From assembly GCF_004348445.1 (NCBI RefSeq), contig NZ_SMKV01000018.1:62001-126000 (forward strand): a DNA stretch of 64,000 bases, in the 5' to 3' direction. Position numbers and translations under genes: made by a program. Below are positions 15,886 through 24,915 of the stretch, one piece after another. Position 1 is the stretch's first letter. Each line of letters begins with the position of its first letter. The notes beneath the pieces were generated by a model. The model saw only the letters and a list, made by a program, of their open reading frames with translations, was not told where the DNA came from and ran no database searches. Source of the stretch: Saccharopolyspora aridisoli. Lineage in GTDB: Bacteria > Actinomycetota > Actinomycetes > Mycobacteriales > Pseudonocardiaceae.

Positions 15886-16890
15886 GTGATCTTGCAAGCA
15901 GTAGTGATCGAAGGACCAGGTCAGGCAGTCGTCAAGGACGTCGCGGACCCAACACCGGCCGGCGGGCAGGTGGTCGTGCGGGTGCACGCCTGCGGACTGT
16001 GCGGAACAGATCTGCACCTGGTCGACGGCGTCCTGCCCACGGACTACCCGCTGACTCCCGGGCACGAGTTCGCCGGCGAGGTCGTGGAGGTCGGCGAGGG
16101 CGTGAGCGGCCTCGCGGTCGGCGACCGCGTCGCGGTCAACCCGAACCTGCCGTGCGGCACCTGCCGCTGGTGCCGGGCGGGACGCGGAAACCTCTGCCAG
16201 GTCTGGGACGCCATCGGCGTGAGCCGGTCGGGCGCGGCGGCGGAACTGGTCGCCGTTCCCGCGGACATCTGCTTCGCGCTGCCGTCGACGGTTTCCTACA
16301 CGGCCGCGGCGATGGTCGAGCCGCTGTCCTGCGCGGTTCACGGAGTGAGCCGGTTGCCGAGGCTGCCCGGCTCGCACTACCTGATCTACGGGGCGGGCAC
16401 GATGGGCCTGCTGATGGCGGCGCTGGTGCGCCGATCCGGGGCCGCGTCGGTGTCGATGGTCGACCTCAACGCCTCGCGCCTCGACTTCGCGCTGTCGTTC
16501 GCCGCCGACCGCGTGACCACCTCTGCCGTCGCGTTGGAACAGCCCGACGGCTACGACGTGGTCATCGACGCCACCGGCGCGGTGCCCGCGATCGAGGACG
16601 GCCTCGGCCGGGTCCGCAAGGGCGGAACGTTCCTGCAGTTCGGCGTCTCGGACCCGAACGCGACGGCGAGCTTCTCGCCGTTCCGGGTCTACCACGAGGA
16701 GATCGACATCCTCGGTTCGATGGCCGTGCACAACGGTTTTCAGCCGGCGATCGAGCTGATCGCCTCCGGTGCGCTCGACGTCGAGCAGCTGGTGTCCGCG
16801 ACGCTGCCGCTGGCGGACTACGCCGAGGCGATCAAGAAGTTCCGCGCCGGGGAGGGCCACAAGATCCACGTGTCCCCGACAGCGCCCTAG
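15886..16890 (+). CDS. zinc-dependent medium-chain alcohol dehydrogenase (polyol dehydrogenase type)
   Basis: 334 residues. Catalytic zinc ligands lie in CGLCGTDLHLVDG and GHEFAGEVVEVGEGV, structural zinc cysteines in CGTCRWCRAGRGNLC, and the NAD site is LIYGAGTMGLLMAAL. The sorbitol/xylitol/threonine dehydrogenase branch fits best. The start is GTG at 15886, just after CGGGATGA. It is followed 68 bases later by a sugar MFS transporter, and both lie behind a LacI-type double palindrome, pointing to uptake and oxidation of a polyol or sugar. Confidence 0.88.
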   Translation: MILQAVVIEGPGQAVVKDVADPTPAGGQVVVRVHACGLCGTDLHLVDGVLPTDYPLTPGHEFAGEVVEVGEGVSGLAVGDRVAVNPNLPCGTCRWCRAGRGNLCQVWDAIGVSRSGAAAELVAVPADICFALPSTVSYTAAAMVEPLSCAVHGVSRLPRLPGSHYLIYGAGTMGLLMAALVRRSGAASVSMVDLNASRLDFALSFAADRVTTSAVALEQPDGYDVVIDATGAVPAIEDGLGRVRKGGTFLQFGVSDPNATASFSPFRVYHEEIDILGSMAVHNGFQPAIELIASGALDVEQLVSATLPLADYAEAIKKFRAGEGHKIHVSPTAP

Positions 16891-16958
16891 GCGTCTTGCC
16901 GCGGCTCGCGTGGCGAGACGTCCTCTTCTCTGTGGATTCGACGAAAGGGTTCTGCGCA

Positions 16959-18368
16959 ATGACGCCAACCACCTCCGCACCGGCGCGTTCGCGCACGCGC
17001 AACGCGCTGATCTGGATGTTCGGGGCGCTGGGAGGGATCTTGTGGGGCTATGACACGGGAGTGATCTCCGGTGCCATGCTGTTCATCAAGCAGGACATCC
17101 CGTTGTCCCCGTTCCAGCAGGGACTCGTGGTCAGCGGGTTGCTGGTCGGTGCGATGGCGGGGGCCGGTGCGTCCGGGCGCCTCGCCGACGTGTGGGGTCG
17201 ACGCCGGCTGATCCTGTGGGCCGCAGTGGTGTTCACCGCTGGAACGGTGGGTGCGATGCTCGCCACGACGGCGTGGATGCTGGTCGCCTTCCGGTTCGTC
17301 ATCGGCATCGGTGTCGGCATCGCCTCGGTGGTGGTGCCGCTGTACCTGACCGAGCTCGCGCCGAAGCAGTCGCGCGGTGGGCTCACGTCCCTGATGCAGC
17401 TGCTGGTGACCGTCGGCATCCTGGTGGCCTACGTGACCGACTACGCGCTGGCCGACAGCGGTTCGTGGCGCTGGATGCTCGGTCTCGGCGCAGTCCCGGC
17501 GGTCCTGCTGGGGATCGGGATCTACTTCCAGCCGGAGAGCCCGCGCTGGTTGGTCAAGCACGGTCGAGCCGACCAGGCTCGCGCGGTCCTGACGAGGCTG
17601 CGCGGGTCCAACGCCGAGGAAGTCGAGCAGGAGCTCGACGAGATCCAGGCCGCTGATCGCGAGAAGGAGGCCGAGAACGCCGTCGGCGTCCGGGAACTGC
17701 TCACCCCGAGGCTGCGCCGAGTCGTGCTGCTGGGCTTGGGGCTGGTGTTCTTCCAGAACTTCATCGGGATCAACACGATCATCTACTACGCCCCGACGCT
17801 GCTGACGACGCTGGGCTTCGGCACGTCCGGAGCGATCCTGGCCAACGTCGGCATCGGTGTGGTCAACGTGCTGATGACGTTGCCCGCGCTGCGCATGATC
17901 GACCGCGTTGGCCGGAAGTCGCTGCTGGCGGTGGGAAGCATCGGCATGCTCGTGTCGATGCTGGTCCTCGGCGTGGCCAACGTCGTCGGTGCGTCCTACG
18001 GCCCGCTGCTGGTGGCGATCACGCTGGGCAGCATCCTGGTGTACATCGCCTCGTTCGCGGTGTCGTGGGGACCGGTGCAGTGGGTGATGCTGCCCGAGCT
18101 GTTCCCGCTGCGCATGCGCGGTTCCGCGGTGGGCATCTGCCTCGTGTTCAACTGGTTGTTCAACATGGCCGTCGCCCTGGTCTTCCCGGTCCTGCTGGAC
18201 ATCACCGGCCCAGGTGCGATGTTCCTGTTCTTCGCGCTGATGGCGGTGCTGTCTTCCTGGTTCGTCCAACGTGGACTCATCGAGACCAAGGGCAAGAGCC
18301 TGGAAGCCATCGAGCAAGAGGTCCTGGGAACGCCGGCTCCGGAACCGGCTGTCAAGCAGCCGGCCTGA
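16959..18368 (+). CDS. MFS sugar/polyol transporter
   Basis: 469 residues with twelve predicted membrane spans. Sugar-porter signatures are present: GYDTGVISGA, GRLADVWGRRR, RFVIGIGVGIASVVVPLYLTE, PESPRWLVKHGR and the second-half GINTIIYYAPTLL. It belongs with the XylE/IolT/AraE H+-sugar symporters. ATG at 16959 was chosen because the family N-terminus starts about ten residues before the first helix; the frame is open far upstream only because the dehydrogenase lies in another frame. It probably imports the substrate of the preceding dehydrogenase. Confidence 0.9.
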   Translation: MTPTTSAPARSRTRNALIWMFGALGGILWGYDTGVISGAMLFIKQDIPLSPFQQGLVVSGLLVGAMAGAGASGRLADVWGRRRLILWAAVVFTAGTVGAMLATTAWMLVAFRFVIGIGVGIASVVVPLYLTELAPKQSRGGLTSLMQLLVTVGILVAYVTDYALADSGSWRWMLGLGAVPAVLLGIGIYFQPESPRWLVKHGRADQARAVLTRLRGSNAEEVEQELDEIQAADREKEAENAVGVRELLTPRLRRVVLLGLGLVFFQNFIGINTIIYYAPTLLTTLGFGTSGAILANVGIGVVNVLMTLPALRMIDRVGRKSLLAVGSIGMLVSMLVLGVANVVGASYGPLLVAITLGSILVYIASFAVSWGPVQWVMLPELFPLRMRGSAVGICLVFNWLFNMAVALVFPVLLDITGPGAMFLFFALMAVLSSWFVQRGLIETKGKSLEAIEQEVLGTPAPEPAVKQPA

Positions 18369-18377
18369 CCGAGTTCG

Positions 18378-18416
18378 CGAATGCGGCTCCGCCTTTCCGG
18401 GCCGGAGCCGCATTCG
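18378..18416 (+). terminator. stem-loop terminator after the sugar transporter
   Basis: Perfect 14-bp arms CGAATGCGGCTCCG (18378-18391) and CGGAGCCGCATTCG (18403-18416) with an 11-base loop, ten bases after the stop. Confidence 0.7.
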
Positions 18417-19399
18417 TCGTTGCTAGGACCCAGTCGGCACACGGATCACCGCCGTGGTCGGGACGCGGAACACCGCCGTGATCGGGGGGACGGGTTGCGG
18501 CGGTTTTCGGGGGACTGCCGGAGGTGGCATCGGTGGCGAGACGTCGCGTGGTCGCGGGCAGGCGCCATGCGGGACGATCCGACACGCCCGGGTGTGGGCG
18601 GCCGGGAGGCGCGGCTGCTGGGGCTGTGGCTCGGTCTCCGTGGAACCGCAGGACTGCAGGTGATCACCGCCGTTGTGGTCGCCGTCTTCGCCCGCCCCAT
18701 CGAAAGCTCGCCGAAGACGGGAAACTGCGCGGACCGGCGCTGCTGGTCGGTGGAATCCGGTTGGGATTCGAATACGGGACGGCAAGCGCCGGTCGCCATC
18801 ACCTCAGCCTCGTCGCGACCGACCCGGTCCGTGCGGGAGGAGGTGGTCGAGCGCGAACCGCCACCGACCAGCGGCACGCTGATCTCGAGCCTGAGCCAAG
18901 GCGGAGGGCCTATCCGACCTCGGCGGCCAGGACGACCGCGTGCACATGACCAAGGCCACCATGACCGGCGAACCGGGGAGGACCTCGCCCGTTCCTCGAC
19001 GCGCGCAGCCGCTACGCCGTGACCGGAGCACCCCTGCCCTTCGAGGTCGCGGCGACCACGACCGGCTGCTGGTGCACCTCGGAACGAAGTCGACGTCACC
19101 TCCGGCGTTGAGAAGGACGTGGTGAGGGGTCGCACGAACGCCTCCGGCCCCGCGGATCTACTCAGGAGCGGGCCCGCGCCACGAGTCGGAGTGCAGATCA
19201 GCCTGGTCAACGGCGAGTCACTCGACTGCGCGTTGGTGGCAGCCGGCGACCCCGCCGATCGCCCGCGCGGCCGACGGCGTGCACTGCCCGTCCTGATTGC
19301 AGTAACACCGACCGTGACCTGCAACAACGGCGCCATGGAGGGGGTCATGATCGCCGCGAAACCCGTGGGGTAAGCTATGTGCACACCCCACGGGGTGGC
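18417..19399. other. about 1 kb without a recognisable gene, upstream of tRNA-Pro
   Basis: No frame gives a recognisable protein over this stretch. Several short frames look partly coding (for example RLGFEYGTASAGRHHLSLVATD near 18750, and DVTSGVEKDVV running to a stop at 19371), as if an old gene had decayed through frameshifts, but I cannot name it. A TAAGCTAT box at 19371 is a possible -10 for the tRNA. Confidence 0.4.
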
Positions 19400-19473
<74 letters not shown>

Positions 19474-19479
19474 CCGGTG

Positions 19480-19523
19480 AGAGGGTTTCCACAGGTCAGA
19501 GCCTGTGGGAGCCCTCTTTTTTT
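19480..19523 (+). terminator. intrinsic terminator of tRNA-Pro
   Basis: GAGGG-TTT-CCACAGG pairs with CCTGTGG-GAG-CCCTC across a 3x3 internal loop, followed by an uninterrupted run of T. This is a classic U-tract terminator six bases after the tRNA. Confidence 0.85.
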
Positions 19524-19588
19524 GTTCTTGTTTTGCTTCCCGGAGTCAAGCATGCCGCTCATGGACACCTTGACTACGGAGTTTTGGA

Positions 19589-20654
19589 ATGGCCGTTTTT
19601 GATCTTGGCAAGCTCACCGAGGGCCTCTCGACGGTCTGGGCCGGGTACCTGCGGGACTGGGACCGCAGCCTGCGTTCGGTGAACCATCCCGAGACCACCC
19701 GCTACAACTATCTGCTCGCCGCCGGCCAGCTGGCCCGCTACCTCGGCGAGCACTCCCCGGACCCCGACGCCGACGACGCCGCCGACGACCCGACGGAGGT
19801 CACGCGCGATCACATCGAGGCGTTTCAGGCGTGGATGATCGAGACGCGGTCGGCGTCAACGGCGGTGAACAAGCACAAGGCGTTGCGGGTGTTCTTCGGC
19901 TGGCTGCTCAACGACGAGCGCGAGATCGACCGCTCGCCGATGGAGCGCGTGCGCAAGCCCGCGACCCCGGCCAAGATCATCCCGGTGATCGAGGGTGATG
20001 TGACCTCACAGCTGCTGGAGGTATGCACGGGCAAGGACTTCTTGAGCCTGCGGGACCAGGCGATCATCCGGCTGTTCGCCAACACCGGCGCGCGCTCGTC
20101 CGAGGTCGCCTCGCTGACTCTGGATGATGTGGATCTGAAGACCGAGACGGTGGTGTTTCACGGCAAGGGCGCCAAGGACCGCCGGGTGCGGATCGGCGCA
20201 CGCACCGCGCGGGCGGTGAGCCGGTATGTGCGGGCCCGGTCCAAGCACGGGTGCGGATTTGGACGATCTGTGGCTGTCGGACCGGGGTGGGCGGCCGCTG
20301 CATGCCAATGGGATCAAGATCCGTCTCAAGCGCCTGGGCAAGAAGGCGGGGATCAAGAACCTGCATGCCCACCGCTGGCGCCACACTTACGCCCATGAAT
20401 GGAAGGCCGCCGGGGGAGACACCGGCGATCTGATGCTGGTGCTGGGCTGGAGCTCCGAGACCATGGCCAGGCACTACGGCGCCAGCGCCGCGGCACAACG
20501 TGCCCAGGTGGCCCAGGACCGGTTGGCCATCGGCGACGACCTCCGAGTCACAAGAGTGGGGTGTGGGGACCAATTAATCCCCACACCCCACCTGCATTGG
20601 CAGTTCCGTTCTTACCTGTGTTTCGGATCGTGCTCACCGTCGTTGTCCAGGTGA
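19589..20654 (+). pseudogene. tyrosine-recombinase integrase, frameshifted
   Basis: Two overlapping frames give one integrase. The first runs from ATG 19589 through the SAM-like core-binding domain (TRYNYLLAAGQLARYL, QAWMIETRSASTA) and the first catalytic Arg in FANTGARSSEVASLTLDDVD. The second, entered near 20250, carries DLDDLWLSDRGG, HRWRHTYAHEW (H-x-x-R), LGWSS and the nucleophile Tyr in MARHYGAS. All catalytic residues survive but in different frames, so the gene is broken by a small indel between about 20245 and 20260 unless recoding occurs. It reads away from tRNA-Pro. Confidence 0.85.
20556..20591. terminator. perfect 14-bp inverted repeat between two converging integrase remnants
   Basis: GTGGGGTGTGGGGA (20556-20569) and TCCCCACACCCCAC (20578-20591) around the AT-rich loop CCAATTAA. 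It sits just after the catalytic end of the plus-strand integrase and before the minus-strand fragment. It could be a bidirectional terminator or a recombination-related site. Confidence 0.6.
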
Positions 20655-20939
20655 GCATTCCACCGCTTGCTCGTCCTCGGCCATCCACTGAAAGAACTGC
20701 TGCAGACACTTGTGCTTGTCGAGCGCGGTCGAGGCCGACCGTGTCTCAATCATCCACGCCTGGAACGAATCCACGTCCGCACGCGACACAGCGGCGGGAT
20801 CCTCAGCATCATCTACACCGCCGCTGGCCACGACGAATTTTCCGAGCTGGACCACCGCGAGCAGGTAGTTGTACCGGGTCGTCTCAGGTCGCCAGTCGAA
20901 CGCAAACACCGGTCCCAGTCCCGAACCAGGCAACGCCAC
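20634..20939 (-). pseudogene. N-terminal fragment of a second, related integrase
   Basis: The minus strand encodes ETTRYNYLLAVVQLGKFV and FQAWMIETRSASTALDKHK, closely matching residues about 30-125 of the neighbouring integrase but not identical. The catalytic domain is missing and it ends at 20634. A paralogous recombinase was therefore once present in inverted orientation. No intact attachment repeat could be found by eye. Confidence 0.7.
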
Positions 20940-21169
20940 GACTCGGACAAGCCAGCCGACAAGCGCTCAATATTCACGCCGCCCTCCCCAGAGTCCCATG
21001 CTCAGCCGCGTAGCACTGTGCCGCGCCTCCGTTGGCCAACAATCTCGCGACGGCGGCCGCCGCTTCCGTAGAAGATCCCCGGAACCGTCTCTACCGCCGC
21101 CTGATCCGCCCACCCGTCTGCGCGCTGGTGGCAGGCACGAATCCCGTACGTGGCATGCCTCAGCGCTTT

Positions 21170-22063
21170 TCAGACGACCACGACTCGGCGTCCTCGCGTG
21201 TGACCGGCTTGGCTGTCGATGTGCGCCGCCGCGGCCTCCGCGAGCGTGTACGTCTTCTCGACCGGGATGTGGAGCTTGCTCCGCGAGAGGAGGTCGACGG
21301 CTTCGGCGAGCGCTTCCGGCACGCTCCCGGCCACGCCGGAGAACCGGGCACCGAGCTCCGGCGCGCCGAGATCGGCGATGGAGACCACCTTCTCCGGGTC
21401 CCCGGTCAGTTCGATGAGTTCACGGATCACGCCTGAGCCCGCCAGGTCGAGGGCCGCGTCGACCTGACCGAGCCCCCGGACTCGCTCGACCCAGCCCTCA
21501 CCGTAGGTCGTGGCGAGGGCGCCCAGGCCGCGCAGGTAGTCCTGGTTCGCGGCCCCGGCCGTGCCGATCACCGTGATGCCGCGCTCACGGGCGATCTGCA
21601 GCACCGCCGATCCGACGCCCCCAGACGCACCGCTGACCAGCAGCGTCTGCGCGGGCCGGGCGCCGACCTCGCGGATGACGCGCAGCGCGGTCTCCACCAC
21701 CGAGGGGTATCCGGCCGCCTCCTCGAAGGTCAGTCCCTCGGGCATCCGGGCCCAGGCCGACAACACGGCGAATTCGGCATAGGTGCTCGAGCCTTCGCCG
21801 AACACGTGGTCGCCGACCTCGACCCCTTCGACGCCCTCGCCGACTTCGTCCACGACCCCGGCGGCGTCGAGCCCGATACCGGAGGGCAGTTCGGTCGGGT
21901 GCGCGCCGAGGATCTGGCCTTCCCGGACTCGCCAGTCGACGGGGTTCACTCCTGCTGCTCGGACGGTGATGCGTACCTGGCCTGGGCCCGGATGAGGTTC
22001 CGCGGCGTCCAGGAGCTGCAGGACTTCGGGGCCGCCGAACTCGGCGAAGATGACCTTCTTCAT
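21170..22063 (-). CDS. NADPH:quinone oxidoreductase-like medium-chain dehydrogenase (zinc-independent)
   Basis: 297 residues. N-terminal GroES-like domain (KVIFAEFGGPEVLQL, VRAAGVNPVDWRVREG), then the Rossmann motif LLVSGASGGVGSAVLQIA. Zinc-ligand cysteines are absent, as in the QOR/zeta-crystallin group. ATG 22063 follows GAGGACG in the right position. It is divergent from a TetR gene 400 bases away, and TetR-QOR pairs of this kind usually respond to electrophiles or quinones. Substrate not predictable. Confidence 0.88.
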   Translation of the reverse strand: MKKVIFAEFGGPEVLQLLDAAEPHPGPGQVRITVRAAGVNPVDWRVREGQILGAHPTELPSGIGLDAAGVVDEVGEGVEGVEVGDHVFGEGSSTYAEFAVLSAWARMPEGLTFEEAAGYPSVVETALRVIREVGARPAQTLLVSGASGGVGSAVLQIARERGITVIGTAGAANQDYLRGLGALATTYGEGWVERVRGLGQVDAALDLAGSGVIRELIELTGDPEKVVSIADLGAPELGARFSGVAGSVPEALAEAVDLLSRSKLHIPVEKTYTLAEAAAAHIDSQAGHTRGRRVVVV

Positions 22064-22249
22064 GCTGTCGTCCTCAATGCTCACGGTCGGTTGTGGGTGA
22101 GCGTGTGTTTGTTGTTTCGCTCGGCTGACTGCCGCGGTTGATGGCACGCGGCTGGTTCACAGGTGGCGGGTTCGGTGGTGAGCATCCAGTGGCTGAAGGC
22201 GGCGTAGCGTTCGGCGGATCCGGCGGCGCCGGTGGCGTTTTCGGCTGTG

Positions 22250-22369
22250 TCAACTCGTCGGCGAGTTCGGCGCGCAGCACTCCGGCGTCCTCGATGCCGA
22301 GAGTGCCGCCCGCAGCGAGGCCGCGGTGGTCAGTCCGACCAAAACCGCCCCGACGATCACCGTGTGCAT
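22250..22369 (-). CDS. possible 39-residue hydrophobic leader-like ORF
   Basis: ATG at 22369 follows GAAAGGAACC. It encodes MHTVIVGAVLVGLTTAASLR, a hydrophobic helix, and stops at 22250. It lies immediately downstream of the palindromic operator on the QOR side. It may be the decayed start of a small membrane protein, since coding-like sequence continues in other frames towards 22100. The QOR gene follows 187 bases later. Confidence 0.3.
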   Translation of the reverse strand: MHTVIVGAVLVGLTTAASLRAALSASRTPECCAPNSPTS

Positions 22370-22409
22370 CGTTCGGTTCCTTTCGTTCTCCATGCAGCCG
22401 AATGTAACC

Positions 22410-22439
22410 CTAACAGTTAGCATTTAATAGCAGTTAGGT
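22410..22439. promoter_or_regulatory. operator of the divergent TetR gene
   Basis: A perfect 11-bp palindrome CTAAC-A-GTTAG (22410-22420), with a repeated half CAGTTAG at 22431-22437, in an AT-rich patch (CATTTAATAG) 25-54 bases before the TetR start. Placement between divergent genes is typical of TetR autoregulation. Confidence 0.65.
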
Positions 22440-22463
22440 TTTTGTGTCTGATAGCATCAGCGG

Positions 22464-23096
22464 ATGACCGCCCCGTCCGGACGCCGTGAGCGCAAGAAGG
22501 CCGCGACCCGTCAGAAGATCGCCGACACCGCGCTGCGGCTGTTCCTGGAGCACGGGTACGACGCGGTGGGCATCCGTGACGTGGCCGCAGAGGCCGACGT
22601 CGCCGTAACCACGGTCTTCTCCCACTTCGCCTCGAAAGAGGCCTTGGTGTTCGAGCGCGACGAAGACTTCGAGCAAGGCCTCACTCGGGCGGTCACCGGC
22701 CGGGCTCCGCACGAGCCGCTCATCCCCGCGCTGCGCCGCGAGATCCACGCGATGGTGCGCCACTGCACGGCGGACAGCGCCGCCCCGATCTGGCGCATGA
22801 TCGACGAATCACCTGCCCTACGGCAGTTCGAGGAGTCGATGAGGCTGCGCCATGCGGAGTCGCTGGCAACGGCCATCGCTGCCGATCTCGACCTGCCACA
22901 GACCACCACGGCCTGCCGGACGATCGCGAGGTTCGTGATCGACGCCCATTCACTGGCCCGTGCGGCGGCCGATCCGCACGCCGCGTTGGACGAGATCTTC
23001 CGGATGATCGATGCGGCCTGGGCCGTCACCCGCCCCTCTCGACATGGGCGAAAGGCTGTTCCTCCAGGAAAGGCACCTGCCCATACCAGCCGCTGA
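22464..23096 (+). CDS. TetR/AcrR-family transcriptional regulator
   Basis: 210 residues. The N-terminal helix-turn-helix is clear: TRQKIADTALRLFLEHGYDAVGIRDVAAEADVAVTTVFSHFASKEAL (quoted as separate landmarks TRQKIADTALRLF, IRDVAAEADVAVTTVF and HFASKEAL). The C-terminal half is the variable ligand-binding domain, with SAAPIWRMIDESPALRQFEE. Divergent from the quinone-oxidoreductase-like gene with a palindrome between them, which it most probably represses. It ends in a strong U-tract terminator. Confidence 0.92.
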   Translation: MTAPSGRRERKKAATRQKIADTALRLFLEHGYDAVGIRDVAAEADVAVTTVFSHFASKEALVFERDEDFEQGLTRAVTGRAPHEPLIPALRREIHAMVRHCTADSAAPIWRMIDESPALRQFEESMRLRHAESLATAIAADLDLPQTTTACRTIARFVIDAHSLARAAADPHAALDEIFRMIDAAWAVTRPSRHGRKAVPPGKAPAHTSR

Positions 23097-23120
23097 TCAG
23101 CGAAGCTTGGAGCCGATGCG

Positions 23121-23156
23121 AAGCCCCGAGCGCCGCGGCGCTCGGGGGCTTTTTTG
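23121..23156 (+). terminator. intrinsic terminator after tetR
   Basis: AGCCCCGAGCGC pairs with GCGCTCGGGGGCT through a tight loop, followed by TTTTTT at 23150-23155. Twenty-five bases after the tetR stop. Confidence 0.9.
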
Positions 23157-23353
23157 CGTTCAGGGGACGGCCGTAGCGGTAGAACCATTCCCCTCCGCGG
23201 CCACCGCCTGGTGTGCGTAATGACGTCCATGTGGATGTCGGAGGCCGGCCATGCATGCCGGACTCGACCTCACCAACTAAAGGTTGTCCCGTAATGATCA
23301 AGATGTGGTGGCGGGCAAGGGAATACGCGGCCCTCAGTCGGGTTGGCCGGTGT

Positions 23354-23590
23354 TCAGTGGGTCATGGCGAGGTTGCGCATCAGGGCCACACCCCTGGCGG
23401 CGTAGTAGACACCGTCGCGTTTGCGTCGGCAGTTGCGCAGGATGTTCCAGGAATTCATGTGCGCCAGGACGTGTTCGACGCGGGCACGGACTCGCTTGTG
23501 AACGGTGTTGCATTCACGCCGGCTGTCCTGGTGGAAGCGGCCTGCTGTGTCGGCTTTGATGCCGGCGGCTGGCAGTGCACCCCGCGCGCA
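23354..23590 (-). pseudogene. C-terminal remnant of an IS5-family transposase
   Basis: The minus strand encodes NTVHKRVRARVEHVLAHM and WNILRNCRRKRDGVYYAARG followed by MRNLAMTH and a stop. This is the conserved tail of DDE_Tnp_4-type transposases. The rest of the gene is gone. GGTTGTCCCGTAA at 23283-23295 is a plausible terminal inverted repeat of the lost element. The stretch 23157-23742 holds nothing else that I recognise. Confidence 0.7.
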
Positions 23591-23742
23591 TCGCGAGCGG
23601 CCCTGAGACCGCCGACTGGCTTCAACCCCGAAGTGGAAGGCCTGGTCGTAGTTTTCACTCGGTTGATGAGTCGTTGACACGTGCTCGATGACGGCAGATC
23701 CTCGTAGCCACTGGCGCACCGAAAGGGTAACGGGGGCGGGCC

Positions 23743-24822
23743 ATGTTGCGGACCACGCTGGACGGCGAACCGTTGCGGCACTTTTCCGTTCTCCGCAGTC
23801 ATGACGTCGACGAAGTGCGCGAACTGGGGGAGCGGCTTTTCGCCCCGCACCGGCTCGAACCGCTCGGTTACGACGAACCGATGGACGCACGACTCAACGC
23901 GGTGCACATCCGGGATGTGACGATCGGGTACGTCCGATACGGGCCGCCGGTGCGCATCACCGTTCCGGACATGGTCGATTCCTACCAGTTCAACATCCCG
24001 ATCGCGGGGTGCATGGAGATCTCGGACAGGAACCGGACCATCACCAGCGGCACCTCCCGGTCGGCAGTGCTCGTACCGGGCAAGTGGTATTCGGGTCGGT
24101 GGACGCCGGGCTGCACGCAGATCGCGGTGAACATCACGCGCGCGGGTCTGGAAACGGAACTCGAACGCCAACTCGATCGTCCGGTCAGAGGCCCGGTGCG
24201 GTTCGATCTGGGGATGGACCTGGGCGAGCCGTTGAGCCAGAGCTGGTTGGCGACGGTACACCTCGCGGTCGCCGAGCTCGACCGGCCGCGCAGCGTTCTG
24301 ATGCACCCGCGCGCGGCCAGCCACCTGGAGCAGTTGCTCATCCTCGGCGCGTTGCTCGGCGCGCACCACAACTACTCCGCCGAGCTCGTCGAGCCGGCAC
24401 CGCAACCGGGCCCGCGGACGGTCACCCGCGCCATCGAGTTGATCGAGGCGCACGTCGACCAGCCGCTGACCGTCGCTGAACTCGCGCACGCGGTCGGGGT
24501 GAGCGTGCGCTGCTTGCAGGAGGGCTTCCGGAGCCACCTAGGCACTTCGCCCATGGCCTACCTGCGCGATTTCCGCCTGGCCGGTGCCCATCGGGCGCTG
24601 GTCGAGTCATCGACTGACTCGACCACGGTCACCGCCGTGGCGTACCTGTGGGGTTTTACGCACCTGGGCCGCTTCTCGGCGGCCTACCGCAGCAAGTACG
24701 GCGTCGCGCCCTCCCGAACCCTCCGCAGTGCTCCTGCCCGTGCGGCACGTCAACCGCGATCGTGCGCGAAACCGGTCAACGGCCGCGCACATCGGATAGT
24801 GGAGCCCCACCCAGGCCCGTAG
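23743..24822 (+). CDS. AraC-family transcriptional regulator
   Basis: 359 residues. An N-terminal AraC-binding-like cupin (YQFNIPIAGCMEI, LVPGKWYSGRWTPGC) is followed by the double helix-turn-helix with PLTVAELAHAVGVSVRCLQEGFRSHLGTSPMAYLRDFRLAGAHRAL (landmarks PLTVAELAHAVGVSVRCLQ and GTSPMAYLRDFRL) and the second helix pair WGFTHLGRFSAAYRSKYGVAPS. It lies 93 bases upstream of and co-directional with a monooxygenase-esterase-EthD cluster and is its likely activator, as EthR/AcmR-type regulators are for similar clusters. Confidence 0.9.
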   Translation: MLRTTLDGEPLRHFSVLRSHDVDEVRELGERLFAPHRLEPLGYDEPMDARLNAVHIRDVTIGYVRYGPPVRITVPDMVDSYQFNIPIAGCMEISDRNRTITSGTSRSAVLVPGKWYSGRWTPGCTQIAVNITRAGLETELERQLDRPVRGPVRFDLGMDLGEPLSQSWLATVHLAVAELDRPRSVLMHPRAASHLEQLLILGALLGAHHNYSAELVEPAPQPGPRTVTRAIELIEAHVDQPLTVAELAHAVGVSVRCLQEGFRSHLGTSPMAYLRDFRLAGAHRALVESSTDSTTVTAVAYLWGFTHLGRFSAAYRSKYGVAPSRTLRSAPARAARQPRSCAKPVNGRAHRIVEPHPGP

Positions 24823-24915
24823 CGTCGGCACGGTATCCGCTGGTCAGGCCCGATTCGGGTCTCCCGGCGGTTCGTGACTCTGCAATGCGGGCTTTCCACA
24901 AGGAGGTGGGAGGTA

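Noticed and set aside
21032-21169. Short plus-strand frame reading into the quinone-oxidoreductase 3' end
   Set aside because: No ribosome site or family match; it continues antisense to a real gene.
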